Assembly: GCA_021801255.1 (NCBI GenBank)
Contig: JAJYYH010000003.1
Coordinates: 1 to 64,000, forward strand
DNA length: 64,000 nucleotides
Direction of reading: 5' to 3'
From: Pseudomonadota bacterium
GTDB lineage: Bacteria; Pseudomonadota; Alphaproteobacteria; Acetobacterales; Acetobacteraceae
Positions 50,948 to 60,050 of the stretch are shown here, piece after piece. The translations under genes and the position numbers were made by a program. Numbering within the stretch: position 1 is the stretch's first letter; the number at the start of each line of letters is the position of its first letter. Under the pieces are notes generated by a model that had not been told where the DNA came from, did not search any database, and saw nothing but the letters and a program-made list of their open reading frames with translations.

Positions 50948-52108
50948 TCAACCGGAGACCGAGATATCGGTGAGGCGGCGGTGTTCGTCCATGGCAAAAC
51001 GGTCGGTCATGCCGGCGATATAATCGGTGACGATCATCGCCGCCCGCGCCGATCCCGCCTCGCCCGCGCGCGCCCGCCATTCGCCGGGCAGCAGGCCAGG
51101 ATCGGTGTGCAGCAGGCGGAACAGCCCCTCGGTGAGCTTTCGCGCCTTGCTGGTCATGCGGTTGACCCGCCAGTGGCGATACATGCGGGCAAAAAGAAAC
51201 TCCCGGATCGCCCGGTTGGCGTCATTGCAGCGCGGGCTGAAGGCGACGACCGGCTTCCTGGCGTGGCGGATGGCGTCGGCGTCCGCCGGATCGAGCGCGG
51301 CGATGCGATTTTTGGTTTCGGCGATGAGATCGGAGACCAGCGCGTCGATCACCCGCCGGATGGTTTCATGGCGGAGCCGGGGCGGCGGCATATCGAGGCT
51401 CGCGCGACGCGCCTCGGCCAGCGCCGCACCGACCAGTGGCAGATGGCCGATATCGCCCGCGTCGAACAGCTCGGCGCGCAATCCGTCATCGAGATCGTGG
51501 CCGTGATAGGCGATATCATCGGCGAGCGCCGCGACCTGTGCCTCGGCCGAGGCGTGGGTGCCGAGATCGAGCTTGTGGCGGGCATCGTAGTCCGTGACAT
51601 AGGCGGGCGGACGGGCGAGTGGGCCATTATGCTTGGCCAGCCCTTCCAGCGTCTCCCAGGTCAGGTTGAGGCCGTCGAAGGCGGCATAGCGGCTCTCCAG
51701 GAGCGTCACGACACGGAGCGACTGGGCGTTGTGATCGAAACCGCCGAACGGCCGCGCCGCCTGCGCCAAAGCCTCCTCGCCGGCGTGGCCGAAAGGCGGG
51801 TGGCCGAGATCGTGGGCGAGCGCCAAAGCCTCTGTGAGATCCTCGTTGAGCGCGAGCGCGCGCGCCACCGAGCGGGCGATCTGCGCCACCTCGATCGAAT
51901 GGGTGAGCCGGGTGCGGTAGAAATCGCCCTCGTGATTGACGAAGACCTGGGTTTTATATTGCAGCTTGCGGAAGGCCGAGCTGTGGATGATGCGGTCGCG
52001 GTCGCGCTGATAGGGGCCGCGCCCGATGGCGTCGGGCTCGGGATGGAGCCGGCTTCGGGAGGTCTCGGCGCGGACGGCGTAGCGTGCCAGGCTGGGGGCG
52101 TCGCTCAT
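50948..52108 (-). CDS. dgt: Deoxyguanosinetriphosphate triphosphohydrolase-like HD protein
   Basis: A 386-residue HD-domain enzyme of the dGTPase family. It has GRGPYQRDRDRIIHSSAFRK, the metal-site histidines in RLTHSIEVAQIARSVARAL and ALAHDLGHPPFGHAGEEAL (HD) and the later SMPPPRLRHETIR-type helix (seen as LDMPPPRLRHETIRRVIDAL). It would convert dNTPs to nucleoside plus triphosphate; the alphaproteobacterial form often acts on several dNTPs. The ATG at 52108 is chosen; a GTG six codons upstream is possible. It is divergent from the ErpA-like gene with a 67-base gap. Confidence 0.9.
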   Translation of the reverse strand: MSDAPSLARYAVRAETSRSRLHPEPDAIGRGPYQRDRDRIIHSSAFRKLQYKTQVFVNHEGDFYRTRLTHSIEVAQIARSVARALALNEDLTEALALAHDLGHPPFGHAGEEALAQAARPFGGFDHNAQSLRVVTLLESRYAAFDGLNLTWETLEGLAKHNGPLARPPAYVTDYDARHKLDLGTHASAEAQVAALADDIAYHGHDLDDGLRAELFDAGDIGHLPLVGAALAEARRASLDMPPPRLRHETIRRVIDALVSDLIAETKNRIAALDPADADAIRHARKPVVAFSPRCNDANRAIREFLFARMYRHWRVNRMTSKARKLTEGLFRLLHTDPGLLPGEWRARAGEAGSARAAMIVTDYIAGMTDRFAMDEHRRLTDISVSG

Positions 52109-52140
52109 GGCCGCGCGGCTTAGCACTGCAGGGCAGTCTC

Positions 52141-52169
52141 TTCAATCCGCACCACGACCGTCCTATATT
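52141..52169 (+). promoter_or_regulatory. Promoter-like sequence directly before the ErpA-like start (possible leaderless mRNA)
   Basis: TTCAAT (52141-52146), a 17-base spacer and TATATT (52164-52169). Transcription would start about seven bases on, at the ATG at 52176 itself. No ribosome site is visible before that ATG. Confidence 0.45.
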
Positions 52170-52175
52170 ATGGCT

Positions 52176-52517
52176 ATGGACCAGGTTACCCCCCGCTTCG
52201 CCCTCTCACCCCGCGCCCAGGCGCGCATTAAGGCGCTGCTCGCCGCGCAAAAGGGCGCGGCGGCGCTCCGCGTCAGCGTGCTCGCCGGCGGCTGTAGCGG
52301 TTTTCAATACCGTTTCGAGCTGGACGATGCCTACACCCCCGATGATATCGCGATCGGGGAAGCAGATGCCCGCGTCGTCATCGACCCGGCGAGCCTTGAT
52401 CTCCTTGCCGGCGCCGAGCTGGACTTCGTCGAGGAACTGATGGGCACCTATTTCAAGGTGAAAAACCCCAATGCCACGACTTCCTGCGGCTGCGGCACGT
52501 CGTTTGCTGTCGATTGA
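52176..52517 (+). CDS. erpA: A-type iron-sulfur carrier protein (ErpA/IscA/HesB family)
   Basis: A 113-residue scaffold or carrier that inserts Fe-S clusters. The three ligand cysteines are C40 (GGCSGFQYRF), C104 and C106 (TTSCGCGTSFAV). NPNATTSCGCG is the family end. An ATG two codons earlier (52170) is also possible. The ErpA-versus-IscA label rests on general similarity. It is followed 9 bases later by exonuclease III. Confidence 0.9.
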   Translation: MDQVTPRFALSPRAQARIKALLAAQKGAAALRVSVLAGGCSGFQYRFELDDAYTPDDIAIGEADARVVIDPASLDLLAGAELDFVEELMGTYFKVKNPNATTSCGCGTSFAVD

Positions 52518-52526
52518 GCGGCAGGG

Positions 52527-53297
52527 GTGAAGCTCGCCACCTGGAATGTCAATTCGATCCGCCAGCGCGCCGAGCAGGTCGCCCGCTGGGTAAAACGCGC
52601 GGCCCCGGACATCCTGCTGCTCCAGGAGCTGAAATGCGAGGCGGCGGCGTTTCCCGAGACGCTCTTCGCGGAACTTGGCTACCGCGCCGAAATCGTCGGG
52701 CAGAAGGCCTATAATGGCGTCGCCGTGCTGTCGCGCCTGCCATTCGAGACCCGCGCGCGCGCTCTACCCGGTCTGCCGCCGCACGATACCCAGGCGCGCT
52801 ATGTCGAAATCGAGGCGGCAGGCGTGGTGGTGGGTGGGATCTACGCGCCCAACGGCAATTCCGGCGGTGATGACGGCTTCGCCTACAAGCTCGCCTGGCT
52901 CGACGCCCTCGCCGTCCATGCGGCGCATTTGCTCGCTGCCGACACGCCCCTTATTCTCGCCGGCGATTTCAACATCTGCCCGACCGATGCCGATCTGGCC
53001 CCAGGCGCCTTGGCGCCCGAGGACGCGCTGGTGCGCCCCGAAAGCCGCGCCGGCTTTCGCCGTCTGCTCTGGCTCGGCCTGACGGACGCGCTCCGGGCGC
53101 TGCATCCCACCGAGCGCCTCTTCACTTTCTGGGACTATCAGGCCAGCGCCTTCGATGCCGATCGCGGCTTGCGCATCGACCATGTCCTGCTTTCGCCGAC
53201 GCTGGCCGAGCGGCTGGTCGCGGCAAGCGTCGAGCGCGCCGAACGCGCCGCGCCGCATCCCTCCGATCATGCGCCGGTGGTCGTCACGCTCGATTGA
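52527..53297 (+). CDS. xth: Exodeoxyribonuclease III
   Basis: A 256-residue AP endonuclease/3' exonuclease for base-excision repair. Motifs in order: LATWNVNSIRQR, LQELKCEAAAFPE (catalytic Glu), YNGVAVLSRLPFE, GGIYAPNGNSGGDDGFAYKL, AGDFNICPTDAD, RIDHVLLSPTLAERL and HPSDHAPVVVTL. A GTG start at 52527 gives the family N-terminus. The stop is inside a 15-base tandem duplication shared with the convergent gene. Confidence 0.95.
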   Translation: MKLATWNVNSIRQRAEQVARWVKRAAPDILLLQELKCEAAAFPETLFAELGYRAEIVGQKAYNGVAVLSRLPFETRARALPGLPPHDTQARYVEIEAAGVVVGGIYAPNGNSGGDDGFAYKLAWLDALAVHAAHLLAADTPLILAGDFNICPTDADLAPGALAPEDALVRPESRAGFRRLLWLGLTDALRALHPTERLFTFWDYQASAFDADRGLRIDHVLLSPTLAERLVAASVERAERAAPHPSDHAPVVVTLD

Positions 53298-53313
53298 TCA
53301 GGTGCTTTGGTGA

Positions 53314-53868
53314 TCAGGTGCTTTGAATGACTCTGGCGAGCAGCGGCGCGGCGTCCGGCGCCGCCCAGTTGATCGCGCCTTCGAGCCGCCCGGCGATGCG
53401 CCCGGCGCGGTTGAGGATCAGCGTCGTCGGGATGCCCTCGAGCTTGAGCGATTGCAGCGCCGCGCCCTCGGGATCGAGCCAGATCGGCAAATGCTCGATG
53501 CCATGGCTGTCGTAGAACGCGCGCACCCTTGCGGCGCCGCCGCGATCGGAGGACACCGGCAGTACCACGATCCCTCTTTCGGCGACCCGGGAAGCGAGCT
53601 GGTCGAGCGCCGGCATCTCGGCGACGCAAGGCGGGCACCAGGTCGCCCAGAGATTGAGCACCACCCCCTTGCCGAGAAACTCCACGAGATGGTGCGTCCG
53701 CCCGGCGCCGTCCTGGAACGAGAGCGCCGGCGCCGGCGCGGGCGGTACCACCAGGGTCATCGTGGAGACGTCATAGAGCTGCTCGGCGGCCAGCGATTTG
53801 CCGATCAGCGCCGCCGTCGCTACCGTGGAGGCGAGAGCGAGCGCCGAGCGGCGCGTCAGAATTGCCAT
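53314..53868 (-). CDS. TlpA-like periplasmic thiol-disulfide reductase
   Basis: A 184-residue exported thioredoxin-fold protein. A Tat- or Sec-type signal ([18 protein letters not shown], residues 6-23) precedes the active site W77-C78-P-P-C81 in [40 protein letters not shown] holds the cis-proline. It probably reduces cysteines for cytochrome c maturation or copper-site assembly. AAGGGAA precedes the ATG at 53868. It is divergent from argH, only 15 bases away. Confidence 0.9.
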   Translation of the reverse strand: MAILTRRSALALASTVATAALIGKSLAAEQLYDVSTMTLVVPPAPAPALSFQDGAGRTHHLVEFLGKGVVLNLWATWCPPCVAEMPALDQLASRVAERGIVVLPVSSDRGGAARVRAFYDSHGIEHLPIWLDPEGAALQSLKLEGIPTTLILNRAGRIAGRLEGAINWAAPDAAPLLARVIQST

Positions 53869-53883
53869 GCGGGATTCCCTTTC

Positions 53884-55278
53884 GTGACCGAGCACACCGA
53901 CGCCAACCAGCAATGGGGCGGCCGCTTCCAGGCCGGCCCCGCCGCCATCATGCAAGAGATCAACGCCTCGATCGGCTTTGACCGCGCACTCTGGCGCCAG
54001 GACATCCGGGGCTCTCTGGCGCACGCCGCCATGCTGGCCCGCGTCGGCATCATCAGCCCCCAAGATGAGACTTTGATCCGCCAAGGTCTAGAGGCGATCG
54101 CCGCCGAGATCGAATCTGGCGCCTTTCCCTTCGACGCCGCGCTCGAGGATATCCATATGAACATCGAGGCGCGCCTCAGCGCGCGCATCGGCGAGCCGGG
54201 CAAGCGCCTGCACACCGCGCGCTCGCGCAACGACCAGGTGGCGACCGATTTCCGCCTCTTCGTGCGCGACGCGATCGACGGGCTCGACGCCCAGATGGCC
54301 GATCTCATGCGCGCCCTGGCCACCCGCGCCGCCGAACACGCCGCCCAACCGATGCCCGGCTTCACCCATCTGCAAACCGCGCAACCCGTGACCTTCGGCC
54401 ATCATCTGCTGGCCTATGTCGAGATGCTGGCGCGCGATCGCGGGCGGTTGCGCGACGCCCGGGCGCGGCTCAACGAATGCCCGCTGGGGGCGGCGGCGCT
54501 CGCCGGCACCTCGTTCCCGATCGACCGGCGCATGACCGCCGCCGAACTCGGTTTCGACCGGCCGATGGCAAATTCCCTCGATGCTGTCTCAGATCGCGAT
54601 TTCGCGCTGGAATTTTTGAGCGCGGCGGCGATTACCGCGATGCACCTCTCGCGCCTCGCCGAGGAAATCATCCTCTGGTGCAGCGCGCCGTTCCGTTTCA
54701 TCACGCTTTCCGACGCCTTCACCACCGGCAGCTCGATCATGCCGCAAAAACGCAACCCCGACGCCGCCGAGCTGGTGCGCGCCAAGACCGGGCGGATCAC
54801 CGGCGCGCTGGTCGCCCTGCTCACCGTGATGAAGGGCCTGCCGCTCGCCTACGCCAAGGACATGCAGGAAGACAAGGAGCCGGTGTTCGACGCGGCGCGG
54901 GCATTATCGCTGGCGCTCGCCGCGATGGCCGGCATGGTGCGCGATCTGCGCCCCGATACCACGCGGATGCGCGCGGCAGCGGGGGAAAGTTTCGCCATCG
55001 CGACCGATCTCGCCGACTGGCTGGTGCGCGAGCTTCATCTGCCGTTCCGCGTGGCGCATCACGTGACGGGGCGGCTGGTGGCCGCCGCCGAAGCCAAGGG
55101 CATCGATCTCGCCGCACTCCCGCTTACCGAGATGCAGGCGATCGAGCCACGCATCACGGCGGCGGTTTTTTCGGTTCTGACCGTCGAAGCCTCGCTTGCC
55201 TCGCGCATAAGCGAGGGCGGCACCGCGCCGGCGCATGTCGCCGCCGCCGCTTCGCGCTGGATCGAGGCGCTGGGATGA
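53884..55278 (+). CDS. argH: Argininosuccinate lyase
   Basis: A 464-residue enzyme that splits argininosuccinate into arginine and fumarate, the last step of arginine synthesis. The N-terminus [20 protein letters not shown] and [16 protein letters not shown] are conserved. [20 protein letters not shown] gives the substrate site, and [20 protein letters not shown] is the fumarase/lyase signature. The GTG at 53884 is chosen; longer upstream readings are antisense to the TlpA-like gene. It overlaps the lptM-like gene (ATGA). Confidence 0.95.
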   Translation: MTEHTDANQQWGGRFQAGPAAIMQEINASIGFDRALWRQDIRGSLAHAAMLARVGIISPQDETLIRQGLEAIAAEIESGAFPFDAALEDIHMNIEARLSARIGEPGKRLHTARSRNDQVATDFRLFVRDAIDGLDAQMADLMRALATRAAEHAAQPMPGFTHLQTAQPVTFGHHLLAYVEMLARDRGRLRDARARLNECPLGAAALAGTSFPIDRRMTAAELGFDRPMANSLDAVSDRDFALEFLSAAAITAMHLSRLAEEIILWCSAPFRFITLSDAFTTGSSIMPQKRNPDAAELVRAKTGRITGALVALLTVMKGLPLAYAKDMQEDKEPVFDAARALSLALAAMAGMVRDLRPDTTRMRAAAGESFAIATDLADWLVRELHLPFRVAHHVTGRLVAAAEAKGIDLAALPLTEMQAIEPRITAAVFSVLTVEASLASRISEGGTAPAHVAAAASRWIEALG

Positions 55279-55406
55279 GGCTGTGGCTGCTGATCCCAGC
55301 GCTCGTCCTCGTCCTCGGGCTTGCCGCCTGCGGCAAGAAGGGCTCGCCGGAGGCCCCCGGCCCCGCCGACAAAATCACCTACCCCCGCGCCTATCCGCCG
55401 TATTGA
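55275..55406 (+). CDS. lptM: LptM-like small lipoprotein
   Basis: A 43-residue lipoprotein precursor: signal and lipobox [10 protein letters not shown] with C19 lipidated, followed by [20 protein letters not shown]. The CGxKGxxxxP pattern and placement just before lysA match LptM (YifL), which helps mature the LPS translocon LptD. The ATG shares four bases with the argH stop. Confidence 0.75.
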   Translation: MRLWLLIPALVLVLGLAACGKKGSPEAPGPADKITYPRAYPPY

Positions 55407-55420
55407 GGCCGCCCACCGCG

Positions 55421-56758
55421 ATGGATTTATCCCCCATTCCCGACCCCACGCTTGCCGAACTGATCGCGCTCCGGCCGCATTTGTCCCGCGACGCCCTGGC
55501 TGGGCTGATGTTGGACGACGTGCCGCTGGGGGCGATCGCCGACGCCGTTGGCACGCCGGTCTGGGTCTATGCGGCGGATACCATGCGGGCGCGCTATCGG
55601 GCGCTCGCCGGCGCGCTCAAAAACCTCGCGCGCGTCCACTATGCGGTCAAGGCCAACGACCACCTCGCCGTGCTCGCGCTATTCGCCGCTGAGGGGGCGG
55701 GCGCGGATGTGGTGAGCCTCGGGGAATTGCGGCGCGTCCGCCGCGCCGGGATCGACACCCGGGACGTGGTGTTTTCCGGGGTCGGCAAAACCCCCGACGA
55801 ACTCCGCGCGGCGCTTGCCGAGGGGGTTGGCCAGATCAATGTCGAGAGCGCCGAGGAGTTGGAGATGATCGCGGCCCTCGCGCGGGCGATGGGCAAGCGC
55901 GCGCCGGTCGCGCTTCGCGTCAACCCCGATATCGACGCCGGCACCCATCCGAAAATCACCACCGGGCGGCGCGAGAACAAATTCGGCATCCCGGCCGCCG
56001 CCATCCCCGCCCTCTACGCCCATGCCAGCCAGCTCGCGGGCATCGAGACGCTGGGGCTGGCGGTGCATATCGGCAGCCAGATCACCTCGGCGCAACCGTT
56101 TCGCGCCGCATTCGCCGAAATCGCCGCCCTGGTCGGCGCGCTGCGGGCGGCGGGGCAGGTGGTGCGGCGCGTTGATTGCGGCGGCGGGCTCGGCATCGCC
56201 TATCGCCATGAGGCGGCACTCTCGCCGGAAGCTTTTGCCGGCGCGCTCCGGGCCAGCCTGGATGGGCTCGATCTGGAGCTGATCGTCGAGCCGGGGCGCT
56301 GGCTGGTCGGGCCGGCCGGCGTGCTGCTGGCCAGCGTCGTTCTGGTCAAGCACGCCGCGCCCTATCCCTTCGTGGTGCTGGACGCGGCGATGAACGATCT
56401 GCTGCGCCCGGCGCTCTATGACGCCTGGCACGGCATCGTCCCGCTCGCCGACGCCGCGCGGGCGGCCGCGCCCCACGCCATCGTCGGGCCGGTCTGCGAA
56501 AGCAGCGACGCATTTGCCGCCGCGCGCACTCTTCCCCCCCTTGCTCCGGGCGGGCGCGTCGCCATTCTTGATGTCGGGGCCTATGGTGCGGTGATGAGTT
56601 CGACCTACAATGCGCGCCCGCTCGCTGCCGAGGTGATGGTCGCGGGCGGCGGCTTCACGGTGATCCGCCCGCGCCAGGAGATCGCGGATCTCTGGCGCGG
56701 CGAAACCGTGCCTGAATTCATCGCGAACCGCCCCGCTTGCGGTGGCGCGGTGATATGA
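55421..56758 (+). CDS. lysA: Diaminopimelate decarboxylase
   Basis: A 445-residue PLP enzyme making lysine from meso-diaminopimelate. The PLP lysine is K77 in VHYAVKANDHLAVLALFA. Other marks: GAGADVVSLGELRRVRRAGI, LAVHIGSQITSAQPFRAAFA, DCGGGLGIAYRHE, LIVEPGRWLVGPAGVLL and GPVCESSDAFAAAR with the substrate-site cysteine, then DVGAYGAVMSSTYNARPLAA. The ATG at 55421 follows the lptM-like gene by 14 bases. It overlaps the DUF4175 gene by four bases. Confidence 0.95.
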   Translation: MDLSPIPDPTLAELIALRPHLSRDALAGLMLDDVPLGAIADAVGTPVWVYAADTMRARYRALAGALKNLARVHYAVKANDHLAVLALFAAEGAGADVVSLGELRRVRRAGIDTRDVVFSGVGKTPDELRAALAEGVGQINVESAEELEMIAALARAMGKRAPVALRVNPDIDAGTHPKITTGRRENKFGIPAAAIPALYAHASQLAGIETLGLAVHIGSQITSAQPFRAAFAEIAALVGALRAAGQVVRRVDCGGGLGIAYRHEAALSPEAFAGALRASLDGLDLELIVEPGRWLVGPAGVLLASVVLVKHAAPYPFVVLDAAMNDLLRPALYDAWHGIVPLADAARAAAPHAIVGPVCESSDAFAAARTLPPLAPGGRVAILDVGAYGAVMSSTYNARPLAAEVMVAGGGFTVIRPRQEIADLWRGETVPEFIANRPACGGAVI

Positions 56759-59313
56759 GCCGGCTTGCGCGCCAGCGGTGGGTCGCACGCCTCGTGCTCG
56801 GCTTTGAGCAGATTTGGCTGGCGCTCTGGCCGGCGCTCGGGCTGTTCGGCCTCTATGTCCTCGCGGCGCTGCTCGATTTGCCAGCGGCACTGCCGCCAGA
56901 GTGGCGCGCCGCCCTGCTCGGGCTCACCGCCCTCGGCGCGCTTGGCCTGCTCGGGCACGGGCTGCGGGGCTTCCGCTGGCCGGATCGGGCCGCCGCCGAA
57001 CGGCGCATCGAGCGCGCCTCCGGCCTCGCCCATCGTCCGCTGGCGACGCTTGCCGACCGCCCGGCGCTGCCGGAGATGGCGGGGTTGTGGCAGGCCCATC
57101 TCGCGGCCGAGCGGGCACGGCTCGGCGGCCTGCGAAGCGGCTGGCCGCATCCCGGCCTGGCTCGGCGCGACCGCCGGGCGCTCCGTGCCGCTCTCCTCGT
57201 GGCGCTCGCCGCCGCCCTGGTGATCGCCGGGCCCGACGCGCCGCTGCGCCTCGCCCGCGCCTTCCATCCCGATCTCGCGTTCGGCGCCGCCACCGCTGGC
57301 GATAAACTCGAAGCCTGGATCACCCCACCCGGCTATACCGGCCTCGCGCCGATCTTTCTTCATGCGCCGGGAGAAAAGCTCAGCGTGCCGGCGGGTTCGC
57401 GGCTCAGCGTCAATCTCAGCGGCGCGCGCACGCCCGCCGATCTCGTGCTGAACGGCGCCAAAACGCCGTTCAAGCCACTCGACCCGACGAGTTTCCAGGC
57501 CGAGATGGTGCTCACGGAGAGCGGGCGGCTGGTCGTGCGCCAGGGCTGGGCAACGCGCGGGGCGTGGGATCTCGCAGTGACGCCGAACACGCCCCCGGTG
57601 ATTGCCTTCACCGCGCCCCCCGGCCCGGTGCCGCGCCGGCCCCTATTACGCCTGCCCTGGCAGGCGCGCGATCAATATGGCGTGGTCGCGGCGACGGCCG
57701 AGATGGTTCTCGCCGCCCGCCCCGATGCCGCCCCGCTCAGCGTTCCGATCCCGCTGCCGAGCGGCCCCACCAGGGCGGCGCGCGGCAGCCTGATCACCGA
57801 TCTCACCGCCCACCCCTGGGCCGGGCTCGCGGTCAGCGCGCATCTCACGGCGCGCGACGCGGCCGGGCTCACCGGGGCGAGCGAGAGTTTCTCCTTCGTG
57901 CTGCCGGAGCGGAATTTTGCCAACCCGATCGCCGCCGTGCTGGCGATGGCGCGCAAATCCCTGAGCCAGAACCCCTCGGCGCGCAGCGGGGCGCTTGAAT
58001 TGCTCGATGGATTGGCCGCCGAGACCAGCCTCTTCGCCAGCGATTGGGGCGGCTATCTCAACGAACGCGCCATCGCTGCCCTGCTTCGCCGCGATCCCAC
58101 CGCCGGCGCCGTGACCGAAGCGCAGGCGCGGCTGTGGCAACTCGCGCTGCATTTCGAGGAAGGCCGGGTGGGCGATACGGCGCGCGCGCTGGAGGCGGCG
58201 CGCCAGGCGCTCCACGACGCCCTCGAACAGCGCGCCCATGGCGACCAGCCGGATGCCAAGACGCTCGATCAGTTGCTCCGGCGCTACCAGGAGGCGCTTG
58301 CCGCCCATCTCGCCGCGCTCGCTCGCCAGGCGCGGCAAAACCCCGCCCTCGATCAGGCCGGCGAGCCCATCGACCCCAGCCAGATCGCACGGATGGCCGA
58401 GGAAATGCGCGAAGCCGCCGCCGCCGGGCGCACACAGGAGGCGGAAGCCCGCCTGCAAGCACTCGAACACCTGATGAAAAAGCTGCGTGCCGGCCGGCCG
58501 CATCCGGTTGATCCGCGCCAGGCGCAGGCACAGAAACGCCTGAAAGAGGCGGAATCCGCGTTGCAGGAGCTGGTGAAACGCCAGGGCGCGCTGCTCGACC
58601 GCGCCCAGGCGCGCGCCGAGGCCGAGCGCGGCGACGACGACTCCATGCTTCGCCAGCCCGGTGGCCTGCCGCTGCCCGGCCTGGCGCAACCCCGCGACGC
58701 CCGTGGCCCATCGCCCTTGCCCGGCGCGACATCGGAGCAGCAAAGCGATCAACGCGCCCAGGCGGCTCTCCGCGAACGGCTGAAAACCCTACATCCGACC
58801 CTGGCCCCGGCCGGCGCCGCGACCGCCGGCAATCTCACCGAAGCGGAGCAGGCGATGCGCCAGGCCGAACAGGCGCTCACCCAAAACGAGGACGACGCCG
58901 CCGCCGAGGCCGAGGCCGAGGCGCTCGGCGCGCTTGAGCGCAGCGGGCAGGATCTCGCCCGCGCCGAGGCCAAGGGCCAGGGCGAGGACGGCCGCGATCA
59001 GGATAGCGCCGATGACGGCGGCGAGGACCAGGACCAACTCGGCCAGTCGGGCACCGTCTCGCGCCCTGGCGATGGCGGCGACAGCGGCCAGGGCGGCGCG
59101 CGCGGCCCGCATCGCCTGCGCCGCGACCCGCTCGGGCGGAGCGTCGAGCAAGGGAGCGCCGGTGGCGACGAGGCGACTGACGTGATGTTGCCCGACACCA
59201 TGGAGCAGGCGCGCAGCCGCGCCATCGAGGACGAACTCCGCCGCCGCGGCGCCGAGCGCACCCGGCCGGAGGAGGAATTGCGCTATATCGACCGCCTGCT
59301 ACAGCCGTTCTGA
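56755..59313 (+). CDS. DUF4175 (TIGR02302-type) large membrane protein
   Basis: An 852-residue protein typical of alphaproteobacteria. The N-terminus has two close membrane helices (about 20-58) and a third near residue 145 (RAALLVALAAALVIAGP). A beta-rich middle follows (EAWITPPGYTGLAPIFLHAP; TPPVIAFTAPPGPVPRRPLL). The C-terminal third is long, charged, Gln/Ala/Glu-rich helical sequence (QAQAQKRLKEAESALQELVK) ending in a Gly/Asp-rich, probably disordered stretch and a conserved tail (SRAIEDELRRRGAERTRPEE). Function unknown; placement after lysA is a common arrangement. Coupled to lysA by an ATGA overlap. Confidence 0.87.
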   Translation: MSRLARQRWVARLVLGFEQIWLALWPALGLFGLYVLAALLDLPAALPPEWRAALLGLTALGALGLLGHGLRGFRWPDRAAAERRIERASGLAHRPLATLADRPALPEMAGLWQAHLAAERARLGGLRSGWPHPGLARRDRRALRAALLVALAAALVIAGPDAPLRLARAFHPDLAFGAATAGDKLEAWITPPGYTGLAPIFLHAPGEKLSVPAGSRLSVNLSGARTPADLVLNGAKTPFKPLDPTSFQAEMVLTESGRLVVRQGWATRGAWDLAVTPNTPPVIAFTAPPGPVPRRPLLRLPWQARDQYGVVAATAEMVLAARPDAAPLSVPIPLPSGPTRAARGSLITDLTAHPWAGLAVSAHLTARDAAGLTGASESFSFVLPERNFANPIAAVLAMARKSLSQNPSARSGALELLDGLAAETSLFASDWGGYLNERAIAALLRRDPTAGAVTEAQARLWQLALHFEEGRVGDTARALEAARQALHDALEQRAHGDQPDAKTLDQLLRRYQEALAAHLAALARQARQNPALDQAGEPIDPSQIARMAEEMREAAAAGRTQEAEARLQALEHLMKKLRAGRPHPVDPRQAQAQKRLKEAESALQELVKRQGALLDRAQARAEAERGDDDSMLRQPGGLPLPGLAQPRDARGPSPLPGATSEQQSDQRAQAALRERLKTLHPTLAPAGAATAGNLTEAEQAMRQAEQALTQNEDDAAAEAEAEALGALERSGQDLARAEAKGQGEDGRDQDSADDGGEDQDQLGQSGTVSRPGDGGDSGQGGARGPHRLRRDPLGRSVEQGSAGGDEATDVMLPDTMEQARSRAIEDELRRRGAERTRPEEELRYIDRLLQPF

Positions 59314-59632
59314 GCGGCCCGCGCGCCGGGCTGGCAGGCGCCGAGGCGCGAAACCATATTAAAAAATGTCAGTGCCGGAAATTGGTCGATATCGCGGAGT
59401 TGTGTCAGGACCGCGGCCGGGCAGGCCGCTGCGGCAGCTTGTCAAAGTGATAATGCGCGTTATAATTCCTCGTATTAATGATATTCGGGTCGTAGTATCA
59501 TGGCCACTGCGGTGCTTCTGGCCACAGGAAGGCGCCGCGCAGTGGCTTGGTGTGGGTTCACGCCGCCCCTTGTCCGGCGCGGGCATGGAGGGTGGTTTTG
59601 GTGTGGTGATGGGTTGGAAAGGCGGGCCGAAG
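59314..59632. other. Intergenic region with a promoter for the HMA-like/barrel operon
   Basis: 319 bases without a gene, AT-richer than the surroundings. It contains a good sigma-70-like promoter at 59439-59466 and, further on, TTAATGATATTCG and REP-free DNA. A mRNA leader of about 150 bases would precede the next gene. Confidence 0.5.
59439..59466 (+). promoter_or_regulatory. Sigma-70-like promoter
   Basis: TTGTCA (59439-59444), 16-base spacer, TATAAT (59461-59466). Five of six and six of six bases match the consensus hexamers. It reads toward the HMA-like gene. Confidence 0.55.
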
Positions 59633-60046
59633 ATGCGGTTGATTTCTCGGATGATCGGCTCAGGCGGGCTGGCGCTGGGGCTGGGGCTGGCGCCGGCCAT
59701 GGGATGGGCCGAGCCGGCGGCGGCGCAGGCGGCGGCTTCGCCGGCTGGAGCCCCAGCCGGTGAGGTGCAGGTGACCGTGCTCGGTGTCACCTCGCCGTTC
59801 TTCGTCTTCGGCATCGTCAAGCGGCTGGGGCAGATCCCCGGCGTCCAGCATGTCTCGTTCAACCTGCTGCACGGCCGCGCGGATGTCCAACTTAAGCCCG
59901 GCGCCGTGGTGACCGACGATGACCTCCGCAAAGCCGTGCGCAATGCCTCCTACTCGTTCGGCGGGATCCACTGGATCCGCCGCCCCGGCGCCACCGATTC
60001 GACCACCGCCGCAGGCGTCGCGGCAGTGGGCCAGGGGACGAAGTAG
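59633..60046 (+). CDS. Exported HMA-like domain protein lacking metal cysteines
   Basis: A 137-residue exported protein: signal peptide about 1-33 (MIGSGGLALGLGLAPAMGWA), then one ferredoxin-like HMA fold (VQVTVLGVTSPFFVFGIVKR, LGQIPGVQHVSFNLLHGRAD, VTDDDLRKAVRNASYSFGGI). The metal-binding TCxxC is replaced by TSPFF, so it should not bind copper or mercury in the usual way. Two starts are possible (59609, 59633); the second gives a compact signal. It lies four bases before the barrel gene, so the two are probably one operon. Role unknown. Confidence 0.7.
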   Translation: MRLISRMIGSGGLALGLGLAPAMGWAEPAAAQAAASPAGAPAGEVQVTVLGVTSPFFVFGIVKRLGQIPGVQHVSFNLLHGRADVQLKPGAVVTDDDLRKAVRNASYSFGGIHWIRRPGATDSTTAAGVAAVGQGTK

Positions 60047-60050
60047 CCGC

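Noticed and set aside
53323-53883. N-terminal extension of argH by 187 residues
   Set aside because: Antisense to the TlpA-like gene; ArgH homology starts at the GTG at 53884.
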